Part shown: piece by piece, positions 1 to 5,108 of the stretch | Layout of the letters: the number at the start of each line of letters is the position of its first letter | Numbering within the stretch: position 1 is the first letter of the stretch | Source: Alistipes sp. | GTDB taxonomy: Bacteria; Bacteroidota; Bacteroidia; Bacteroidales; Rikenellaceae | Assembly (NCBI GenBank): GCA_017560305.1 | Contig: JAFYOF010000075.1 | Location: 1 to 5,108, forward strand | Length of the DNA stretch: 5,108 nt | Direction: 5' to 3' | The notes under the pieces: model-generated | What the model saw: only the letters and a program-made list of their open reading frames with translations | What the model was told of the DNA's origin: nothing | Database searches by the model: none | Program-made: the position numbers and the translations under genes

Positions 1-35
1 AAATGTCCTAATCTGTCAGCTTCGAAGAGCGTCAA

Positions 36-64
36 TTAAAAAAGTGGGCGGCTTGTCACCGCCC
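36..64 (-). terminator. Rho-independent terminator of the recombination operon
   Basis: On the minus strand a perfect 6-bp GC stem (GGGCGG, 7-nt loop TGACAAG, CCGCCC; arms at 64-59 and 51-46) is followed by AC and a run of six T (43-38), then AATT. It begins 17 nt after the stop codon of the RuvC-like gene, as expected for the end of the transcription unit. No T-run follows the stem on the plus strand, so it should act only on minus-strand transcripts. Stem and T-run are read directly; termination is inferred. Confidence 0.87.
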
Positions 65-81
65 GAATCTATGCGGTCATT

Positions 82-564
82 TTATAATCTGTGTTTGCGT
101 ATGTAATAAAAGAATAGGTGGCAAGCATCGGCAGCGTTGTCATCCGTAGGCACATAACCATACTTTTTGCAGGTTTCTACCATCTTGGACTTTGTCGCGT
201 GCCCATCGCCCGTTGCCCACTTCTTGAGTGCAGCAGGGTTCACAAACTCTGGCTCGGGCAGGTTCAGCTCATCGCAGACCTCCAACAGCACGCCACGCAA
301 CTCTGACAATCGTCTGAGGTCGTAGAAGTGGCGGTTGATGCTCACATCCTCGGCTACAATCTGTTTTATGTCGTACTTGCGGATAAAGTCGATAAGCAGC
401 GTGCGAAATGAGCCATGCATCTTATTGTCGTTGCGCCGTCGGCTCTCGGTGAGATTCCAAGTACCTGCCTCGTGCTTCGAGAAGTACCCGCAGTGAGTAG
501 CAATATCCAAGGCGAGGATATCGTCGTGCTTTAGTGCCTTATTCTCCGATGCGTGATTCTCCAT
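82..564 (-). CDS. RuvC-family Holliday junction resolvase, phage type
   Basis: A 160-residue protein with the RuvC/RNase H-like nuclease layout. The first acidic residue is D20 in LALDIAT near the N-terminus. The second is E72 in IVAEDV, after a predicted beta strand. The last acidic motif is DDNAADA at 141-147 (D142, D146), followed by H149. The stretch PAALKKWATGDGHATKSKMV (110-129) matches the conserved basic segment of RuvC-like proteins (NPxxVKK...G.G.AsKeqV). E. coli RuvC is 173 residues, so this is essentially full length. In this family the protein cuts four-way or branched DNA using two metal ions. The only ATG upstream of D20 is at 564, giving a 26-nt overlap with the end of sbcC; an AAGGAG lies just 1 nt before that ATG, which is unusually close. 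No RuvA or RuvB partner is in the window, as is usual for phage resolvases. Substrate (Holliday junction or other branched DNA) is inferred. Stop TAA at 84-82, then the terminator. Confidence 0.87.
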   Translation of the reverse strand: MENHASENKALKHDDILALDIATHCGYFSKHEAGTWNLTESRRRNDNKMHGSFRTLLIDFIRKYDIKQIVAEDVSINRHFYDLRRLSELRGVLLEVCDELNLPEPEFVNPAALKKWATGDGHATKSKMVETCKKYGYVPTDDNAADACHLFFYYIRKHRL

Positions 565-2863
565 TCTCCTTCGTTATTACAAGTTTGTGCGGATAACCTT
601 CGGCTACATTGCCGTGCGAAACTACGAGGACAGTGCCACCCAGAGCGTTCAGAGCATCGAACATCGATGATAGTCCTGCTTCATCTACTGCTTCGAGTAT
701 CTCGTCAAGCACCAACAGGTCCAATCCCTTCTCATCATCGCAGTTGGCATTGACAAGCTTCTGCATTGCCAGAATTGTTGCGAGATTCACTCGTGCCGCT
801 TCGCCCGCGGAGAACTTTCCGAATGAGCCACAATCAACTCCATCACGCAACAGTGAGATAGAGATCTTCTCTCGCACCTTACCGCTTTTGAGCAGCGTGT
901 AACCATCAAAGCGAATACGGATATCGCTGCCGATACCTATCAGGAACTCGTTGGTGATACGGCTGAGAGCCTCAATCTTAGTGTTTGCAAGGTAGGTCTT
1001 GAACTGCACGAAACGCTCTCGCTGCACCTCCAAGGCTCGTACCTTATCATCAACCTCAAACTTACGCTTGGCGGTCTCCATCGAGCGTTGCTTCTCCTGC
1101 TCCAATGTTTTGCGCAGCGATAGTGTGAGGTCCTCGGCGGCCATCTCATTTACCTCACGGATTGTCTCCTGCAAGGTCTCTATGGCACACTCTGCAGAGC
1201 GAATATCCTCTACGATTTTGCGACGCTCACGGCTGAGTGTTGCATTACGCTCATCAATGTTTCCGAAGAACTCGTCAAAAGCTTTGCGACGGATGCTTTC
1301 TATCTCATCCTGCATTACTGCAACCTCAGCCTTCGTGCGCTTACGGTTGTGCTCCGCACGCTCCACCTCGCTTGTAGCACTGCATACTCCTCGCTCGTGG
1401 TCCGAGAGTTCCTGCTCCCAGCGTGAACGGTCGCTATCTAAGGTGCGACGCTCGCTGTTGAGTTTGCTCTGTTGCATTTCTGCCTCCTCCGAAGAGTTCT
1501 GCTCGGCTTCGATATTGCCGTTAACCTCTGATAACTGCTGATGGCGGAGACGAAGTTCCTTGGTTCCTGCCTCGATGTCGAAGTTTGGCTGTGCTACCAA
1601 GAACTCGTGGCCACACTTCGGACAGGTGATTGAGCCTGCCAACTTATTTGAGAGTTCGTCAATACCCGCAGAGATTACTCGGCGCTTGCGTCTTAGCTCT
1701 TCAAGGCGTGAAGCGAGGTTGCGAAGTGTCTTATCGATCTCCTGCAAGCGGGTACTGTACTCCTCGCACTTGTCGCCATAGTGCGTAACGAAGTCGGTGT
1801 ACTGAACCTTAAACTTCTCAAAGGCGTCGTACTTCTCCTTCAATACCGCTTCGGCGTGATTTACCGAGGCATCGAGGTTTTCAAGAGAAGACTGAGCAAG
1901 CAATAAATCCTCCTTCTTGAGTCTTAGCGTGTGATTCCAGTCTGTTCGGCGAGCATCAGGTAACAGTGTCATCACAGCATCGATAGCCTTCAAGCACTCC
2001 TCCAAAGAGGTGTCCGATGACTCCAATGCCTGCAACTCTTTGTCTGCCTTATCCACCTCTGCGATAGTTGCATCTATACCGGTTAGAGTCTCCTTGTGGG
2101 TGCGGATATACTCACGCTTTGAGGCAATTGTCTCCTCTAACTCGGCGATGCGTGTCTCACGGCTGCGGCCACGCTCTTCACCTGCTGCAACCTCCTTGGC
2201 AATCTGCTCCTGAAGCATCTCGATACGACCATCGATGCCAGCAAGTTCGAGGTCTATCTTCTGCTGCTCACTGCTGAGCGGCTCGATATCCTCCTCGACA
2301 CGGGCGATAGCCTCATCGACCAAGATGCCGTTGGAGAAGCGGTTGATAATCTCCTTCTTCTCCTTATCCGACGAGGACAAGAAATCCTCGTAGCGATATT
2401 TAGATAGGATAAAGTTGTTGAGCAACTCCTCGCGTGTAATGCCCAACTTCTCCAAGATATACTTGTTGTAGGCATCTACAGAGTGCTGAACAGCCTCGTC
2501 AGTTGTTACGAGTTCGCCTCCTCGATAGAGTTTGCAGGCAACTGTCGATGCACCCTTGCGAGGTATCGAGCGAGCAATGATTAGTTCCTCATTCGATGCG
2601 TTATTTGCCAGGTGCAGAATGATGCGGCACTGCTCGGCGGCATCGTTGATAATCTCCTCGGTGCGTATCTTACGCAGCGGGCTACCTGTGAGTCCTACGG
2701 CCATACACTCCAAGAGAGCTGACTTCCCGGCACCGTTCGATTGCTGGGAGTCATTGTCCTTATTATTGCCAAAAATCAGTGTCGTTACTCCCTGTTGCAG
2801 CGTATAAGCCAGCGAACGGAAGGCACACAGATTTTCGGCCTCTATACTCTTTAATTTCCACAT
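539..2863 (-). CDS. sbcC: Rad50/SbcC-like SMC-family ATPase (T4 gp46-like)
   Basis: A 774-residue ATPase subunit of an Mre11-Rad50 type nuclease complex. The N-terminal lobe has a Walker A motif ending NGAGKS at 43-48, with its first Gly at G32 and a 9-residue hydrophilic insert inside the loop. Charged, heptad-like sequence forms two coiled-coil arms (about 180-400 and 430-620) around a zinc hook, CPKC at 414-417, close to the protein's midpoint. The C-terminal lobe has the ABC/SMC signature FSAGEAAR (S685-E688), Walker B LLVLDE (D720, E721) and the switch His H750 in VLVVSHG. All catalytic elements are present, so it looks functional. It is shorter than E. coli SbcC (about 1050 residues) mainly through shorter arms, and resembles phage gp46 proteins. 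By family knowledge it dimerises, binds DNA ends and gates the SbcD nuclease by ATP hydrolysis. The ATG at 2863 overlaps the end of sbcD by 13 nt and has AAGGA 2-3 nt upstream. The 3' end overlaps the resolvase gene by 26 nt. Confidence 0.96.
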   Translation of the reverse strand: MWKLKSIEAENLCAFRSLAYTLQQGVTTLIFGNNKDNDSQQSNGAGKSALLECMAVGLTGSPLRKIRTEEIINDAAEQCRIILHLANNASNEELIIARSIPRKGASTVACKLYRGGELVTTDEAVQHSVDAYNKYILEKLGITREELLNNFILSKYRYEDFLSSSDKEKKEIINRFSNGILVDEAIARVEEDIEPLSSEQQKIDLELAGIDGRIEMLQEQIAKEVAAGEERGRSRETRIAELEETIASKREYIRTHKETLTGIDATIAEVDKADKELQALESSDTSLEECLKAIDAVMTLLPDARRTDWNHTLRLKKEDLLLAQSSLENLDASVNHAEAVLKEKYDAFEKFKVQYTDFVTHYGDKCEEYSTRLQEIDKTLRNLASRLEELRRKRRVISAGIDELSNKLAGSITCPKCGHEFLVAQPNFDIEAGTKELRLRHQQLSEVNGNIEAEQNSSEEAEMQQSKLNSERRTLDSDRSRWEQELSDHERGVCSATSEVERAEHNRKRTKAEVAVMQDEIESIRRKAFDEFFGNIDERNATLSRERRKIVEDIRSAECAIETLQETIREVNEMAAEDLTLSLRKTLEQEKQRSMETAKRKFEVDDKVRALEVQRERFVQFKTYLANTKIEALSRITNEFLIGIGSDIRIRFDGYTLLKSGKVREKISISLLRDGVDCGSFGKFSAGEAARVNLATILAMQKLVNANCDDEKGLDLLVLDEILEAVDEAGLSSMFDALNALGGTVLVVSHGNVAEGYPHKLVITKENGESRIGE

Positions 2864-3921
2864 TGTCCTTCGATTTTAGATAAATACTCCAATCCGATTG
2901 CTACATCGTCAATCTGTTTCTCGCGGCAGAACTCCTCGTAGGTCTCGCGGATGCGGTGGCTGTCGAACTTCTCAAAGAGCGAAGAGGCTGCAACCTCTAA
3001 CATCTCCTCATCATCGGCAATAAGTTCCACCTTTGTGGCTCCTGCATCAAGCAGAGCAGCTTTATCCACCGACTTTATAGCAGCCTGCGGGGCGTGAACA
3101 CGAACTTTCACTTTGTATCTGCCATCGGCATCAATCTCCCTGAGTTCATCCATTAGGTGAAGACCGGCACGCTCTGCCGCAACATCAATCACTCGGTAGC
3201 GGGTGTTCGCCTGGTTCTTGACAAACTCGTGAGAACCATCAGTATAGATTACCGTGTAGCCCTTCTCCTCATCTTCGCCGAAGTTGTGCTGACGCGATGA
3301 ACCGATATATTCTATATTTGGCGCTATTGTATTCCTATTGTGATAATGCCCAACAAGAACTTTATTCCATTTCGAAAATAGTTTGGCTGGCAATTCTGTA
3401 TCAGTCGCATCTCCAAGTCCTCCTCGAATACCTTCGTGAATAATAAGGATTCTGAATGCTTTTGTGCCGTCGAACATAATATTTTCCAGTTCTTCCAGTT
3501 TCTGCACGAAGGAACCTTGTTCAGGGAAATATGATATTAGTCCGATTTGAACATTCTTAGTAATTGGGAACTTAAGATAAGTATCAACGACAATAACATT
3601 ACTAAATGAATCGAAGACATTACAATAACCTCTTGGTGACTCTTGATTCACTTTACAGTGATTGCCGTTTATCATAACTATCTCTATTCCTGCCTCTCTA
3701 CACTCTTCAAGCACATCGTGGATAGCCAATAAAATATCTAATGTTTGTGCAGCACGACTAAGCACTAAATCTCCTGCAAAGAATATGTATTTAATATTCT
3801 TCTCTTGACAAATTGAGATTGCTTCGTGCATATTGAGCTTGAAGGCTTCTACGGTATCTTTGCCACAATGCGTATCCGCCAAGACCATTGCCACTGGATA
3901 TGCATCTATATTTTTACTCAT
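2851..3921 (-). CDS. sbcD: Mre11/SbcD-like nuclease subunit (T4 gp47-like)
   Basis: A 356-residue calcineurin-like metallophosphoesterase, the nuclease partner of the adjacent Rad50/SbcC. The five metal-binding motifs are in order: D16-x-H18 (LADTHCG), G50-D51 (FFAGD), G86-N87-H88, H162 (IIHEG), and G191-H192-Y-H194. The block YIGSSRQHNFGE (205-216) matches the conserved strand after the last motif. The C-terminal ~140 residues would be the capping and Rad50-binding region. Oddity: the usual GNHD reads GNHC here (C89). In the family this protein uses two Mn ions to cut DNA ends, as 3'-5' exonuclease and endonuclease, under control of Rad50. The ATG at 3921 is 1 nt after the TGA of the HNH/AP2 gene (TGATATG) with no Shine-Dalgarno sequence, so translation probably depends on coupling. 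Base composition changes inside the gene: codons up to about residue 207 (3921 to ~3300) are AT-rich, the rest is near 50% GC like sbcC. Confidence 0.96.
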   Translation of the reverse strand: MSKNIDAYPVAMVLADTHCGKDTVEAFKLNMHEAISICQEKNIKYIFFAGDLVLSRAAQTLDILLAIHDVLEECREAGIEIVMINGNHCKVNQESPRGYCNVFDSFSNVIVVDTYLKFPITKNVQIGLISYFPEQGSFVQKLEELENIMFDGTKAFRILIIHEGIRGGLGDATDTELPAKLFSKWNKVLVGHYHNRNTIAPNIEYIGSSRQHNFGEDEEKGYTVIYTDGSHEFVKNQANTRYRVIDVAAERAGLHLMDELREIDADGRYKVKVRVHAPQAAIKSVDKAALLDAGATKVELIADDEEMLEVAASSLFEKFDSHRIRETYEEFCREKQIDDVAIGLEYLSKIEGQCGN

Positions 3922-3937
3922 ATCAGTCTGTCATATC
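3918..3937 (-). repeat. Short direct repeat GATATGA at the HNH/AP2-sbcD junction
   Basis: GATATGA occurs twice on the minus strand (3937-3931 and 3924-3918) with a 13-nt period. The second copy contains the last base pair of the HNH/AP2 stop region and the sbcD ATG; the first lies in the last codons of the HNH/AP2 gene. At 7 bp it may be chance, or a duplicated start region. Confidence 0.4.
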
Positions 3938-4516
3938 TATTTTATAGTTAATCATTGCTTGATATAAGTCAGGAGAGATTCGCCCTTTATATTTTTCAGC
4001 AACAGCACATATCCGAGCCTCCTTAGCCTTTTTATAAGCGTCAAATGCCTCTTCAATGGTTCTGTAACGACCTAGAAACACGGTCTTACCAGTTCCATCG
4101 TGCATACTTGCTTTATACCTATTGCGTCTCTTTTCGTAATGAACACCTTGTGGTGTATCACCCCGATGATTTGTTCTCCTGACAAACAATTTATTGATTT
4201 CGGGAGGGACAAACACACACATATCTGGAGCATATAATTTATTCCCCTTATGGAGAATATCTTTGTCTAAATGCCAACCATCTTCTCTATATGGAGCTGT
4301 ATCATAAAAGCGAGCAAAATTTTGGAAATCATGCCACTCTTCACATACAATACAGCCAATATATGAAGGCTCTTTAAGATGAAATTCGTGGGAATAGCAT
4401 CTTTGAAACATACTTGCCCATACTTTATAAATTCTTGAGTAAGAGGTTGGACTATATGCACCAACTGAATGAGTCGTTCGTCTCATATACCCATTAGGGT
4501 TCCGACGTTTGGCCAT
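3923..4516 (-). CDS. HNH/AP2-type endonuclease-like protein (putative free-standing homing endonuclease)
   Basis: A 197-residue protein of a type common as selfish genes in phages. Basic N-terminus (1-13), then a block with YKVWASMFQRCY (30-41), GCIVCEEWHDFQNFARFY (54-71), HLDKDILHKGNKLYAPDMC (82-100) and FVPPEIN (102-108), the arrangement found in phage HNH-like nucleases. An AP2-like DNA-binding domain follows (about 118-167), with GVHYEKRRNRYKA, GKTVFLGRY and the helix TIEEAFDAYKKAKEAR. Possible metal or structural residues are C55, C58, C100, H82, D84, D86 and N92, but I cannot assign the catalytic set with confidence. It would act on DNA, probably cutting an allele lacking the gene; this is inferred. 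It sits between an unrelated gene and sbcD, ends 1 nt before the sbcD ATG, and is AT-richer (about 38-40% GC) than the flanks, consistent with recent transfer. Start: ATG at 4516, preceded by ATTATCTGT with no Shine-Dalgarno, and by a strong hairpin. Confidence 0.86.
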   Translation of the reverse strand: MAKRRNPNGYMRRTTHSVGAYSPTSYSRIYKVWASMFQRCYSHEFHLKEPSYIGCIVCEEWHDFQNFARFYDTAPYREDGWHLDKDILHKGNKLYAPDMCVFVPPEINKLFVRRTNHRGDTPQGVHYEKRRNRYKASMHDGTGKTVFLGRYRTIEEAFDAYKKAKEARICAVAEKYKGRISPDLYQAMINYKIDMTD

Positions 4517-4525
4517 ACAGATAAT

Positions 4526-4556
4526 GGTGTACAGGCAGCTTACCTACCTGCACACC
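4526..4556 (-). promoter_or_regulatory. RNA hairpin in the leader of the HNH/AP2 gene
   Basis: In the minus-strand transcript GGTGTGCAGGTAG pairs with CTGCCTGTACACC around a 5-nt loop GTAAG: 13 consecutive pairs, two of them G-U. The same positions on the plus strand would be A-C mismatches, so the helix is complete only in RNA made from the genes' own strand. It starts 9 nt after the stop of the upstream gene and ends 9 nt before the HNH/AP2 ATG. No proper T-run follows (ATTATCTGT), so it is a poor intrinsic terminator. It could dampen translation of the endonuclease gene, stabilise or delimit the mRNA, or weakly attenuate transcription. The structure is read directly; its role is not known. 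Confidence 0.62.
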
Positions 4557-4565
4557 ACATTTATG

Positions 4566-5108
4566 TTATCTGCGGCGGCGTGGACGCTCTTCGGCCTGCT
4601 CCTCATCATCACTCTCTGTCTCCGCCTCCTCTTCGGGCTTTGGGCCCTCCAACTCGCGCTCAATCATATCAAGCAACTCACGGTTAGAGGTAGAGCGGGT
4701 AATGCGGATAGGCAGACGCTCCTGGTCGATATAGCCACGGATCATAGCACGGAGCTCCTGACCCTCCTCGGTCTTATCTCCAAGACCTTCGGCCTGCAAC
4801 TCCTCGAAGCGTTCAAAGAGATCATCGAGCGAGAGTGCTCCTGAGCCATTCTGCTCATTCTCCTTGTTATCCTTCGAGCGACGGTCAAACGAGAACTCTG
4901 AGGTGTCATCCTTAGGCAACTCTGCGGCGAGGGTTGCGATGACCTCCTTCATTTCATCGCTCTCCATAAGGTTCATACCATAGAGCGTGTCGCTCTGCTT
5001 AAGGAACTCCACGGTAGCGCCGAGGTGATAGCGTGTGTAGCGGTAGATAACTTCGGGAATGCGGGGCGCTGCAAGCAGTGCAGTAAGCTCCTCACGGCTG
5101 AGAGGCAA
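4566..5108 (-). CDS. Unrecognised phage protein, C-terminal part, acidic linker with Arg-rich end (5' end outside window)
   Basis: An open frame of 180 codons runs in from the window edge and stops at TAA (4568-4566). The first codon in the window is TTG at 5108, more likely an internal Leu than a start, so the gene is treated as partial. I do not recognise the family. Residue numbers count from the edge: a helical, mixed-charge part (1-65, with REELTALLAAPRIPEVIYRY), a polar, low-complexity linker (about 75-92, rich in K, N, E, Q, S), a second helical part (93-153, with LDDLFERFEELQAEGLG and NRELLDMIERELEG), then a tail that is strongly acidic (159-174) and ends RPRRRR. No signal peptide, membrane segment or catalytic motif is visible. 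Codon use and GC content (about 52-57%) match sbcC, not the AT-rich HNH/AP2 gene next door. It is in the same orientation 49 nt upstream of that gene, and may have been the direct neighbour of sbcD before the endonuclease gene arrived. A structural or DNA-binding accessory role cannot be chosen from sequence. Confidence 0.8.
   Translation of the reverse strand: MPLSREELTALLAAPRIPEVIYRYTRYHLGATVEFLKQSDTLYGMNLMESDEMKEVIATLAAELPKDDTSEFSFDRRSKDNKENEQNGSGALSLDDLFERFEELQAEGLGDKTEEGQELRAMIRGYIDQERLPIRITRSTSNRELLDMIERELEGPKPEEEAETESDDEEQAEERPRRRR

Noticed and set aside
21..28. CTTCGAAG palindrome
   Set aside because: Eight bases, single copy, no matching site elsewhere in the gap; expected by chance.
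1..35. Possible promoter on the minus strand just after the terminator (TTGAC near 35-31, TAGGAC near 11-6)
   Set aside because: The -10-like part is poor and the spacing is 18-19 nt; the downstream gene is outside the window, so there is nothing to support it.
999..1541. Plus-strand open frame of 180 codons opposite sbcC
   Set aside because: It is a Ser/Arg/Leu-rich mirror of the coiled-coil codons of sbcC, has no recognisable domain, and sbcC has every expected motif across this stretch.
4267..4464. Minus-strand open frame of 65 codons in another frame inside the HNH/AP2 gene
   Set aside because: It lies entirely within a better supported gene and shows no motif of its own.
82..4516. A bacterial chromosomal sbcDC locus or a defence system
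   Set aside because: The short SbcC, long P-loop, small RuvC without RuvA/B, HNH/AP2 gene and gene overlaps fit a phage recombination cassette better; no defence-type partner gene is visible.
4509..4844. Plus-strand open frame of 111 codons with a hydrophobic, membrane-like N-terminal half
   Set aside because: The hydrophobic part is the antisense of the Glu/Asp-rich tail of the minus-strand gene (GAG/GAA read as CTC/TTC). It also crosses the hairpin and has no convincing ribosome binding site, so a small antisense membrane protein is not supported.
5106..5108. TTG at the window edge as start codon of the upstream gene
   Set aside because: The frame is open right up to the edge and no leader can be seen, so this is more likely an internal Leu codon of a truncated gene.

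Overview
The window looks like part of a double-stranded DNA bacteriophage genome (free phage or prophage). All five genes lie on the minus strand, are tightly packed, and read from high to low coordinates. They include a phage-style Mre11/Rad50 (SbcD/SbcC, T4 gp47/gp46-like) pair, a small RuvC-like resolvase and an HNH/AP2-type endonuclease-like gene. I see no tRNA, CRISPR array, insertion sequence or integrase. The host cannot be fixed from this sequence.

Layout in transcription order: (1) 5108-4566, the C-terminal part of an unrecognised protein with an acidic linker and an Arg-rich end, cut by the window edge. (2) 4556-4526, a 13-bp hairpin in the short intergenic gap. (3) 4516-3923, an HNH/AP2 endonuclease-like gene. 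(4) 3921-2851, the Mre11/SbcD nuclease. (5) 2863-539, the Rad50/SbcC ATPase with zinc hook, overlapping its neighbour by 13 nt. (6) 564-82, the RuvC-family resolvase, overlapping by 26 nt. (7) 64-36, a Rho-independent terminator closing the transcription unit.

Working together, SbcD and SbcC would form an ATP-driven nuclease that processes DNA double-strand ends, and the RuvC-like protein would resolve the branched DNA that recombination makes. This is a plausible cassette for phage recombination-dependent replication and repair. The overlapping starts of sbcC and the resolvase suggest translational coupling.

The most interesting signal is mosaicism. From about 3300 to about 4515 the sequence is clearly AT-richer (about 36-40% GC by hand count) than either flank (about 50-57%). 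This block covers the whole HNH/AP2 gene and the first ~207 codons of sbcD, and its lower edge falls inside sbcD near a conserved motif. A simple reading is that the endonuclease gene arrived with a linked stretch of sbcD, as expected from homing with co-conversion. The gene starts in this block also lack the CGAAGGA-type leader seen at the two starts downstream.
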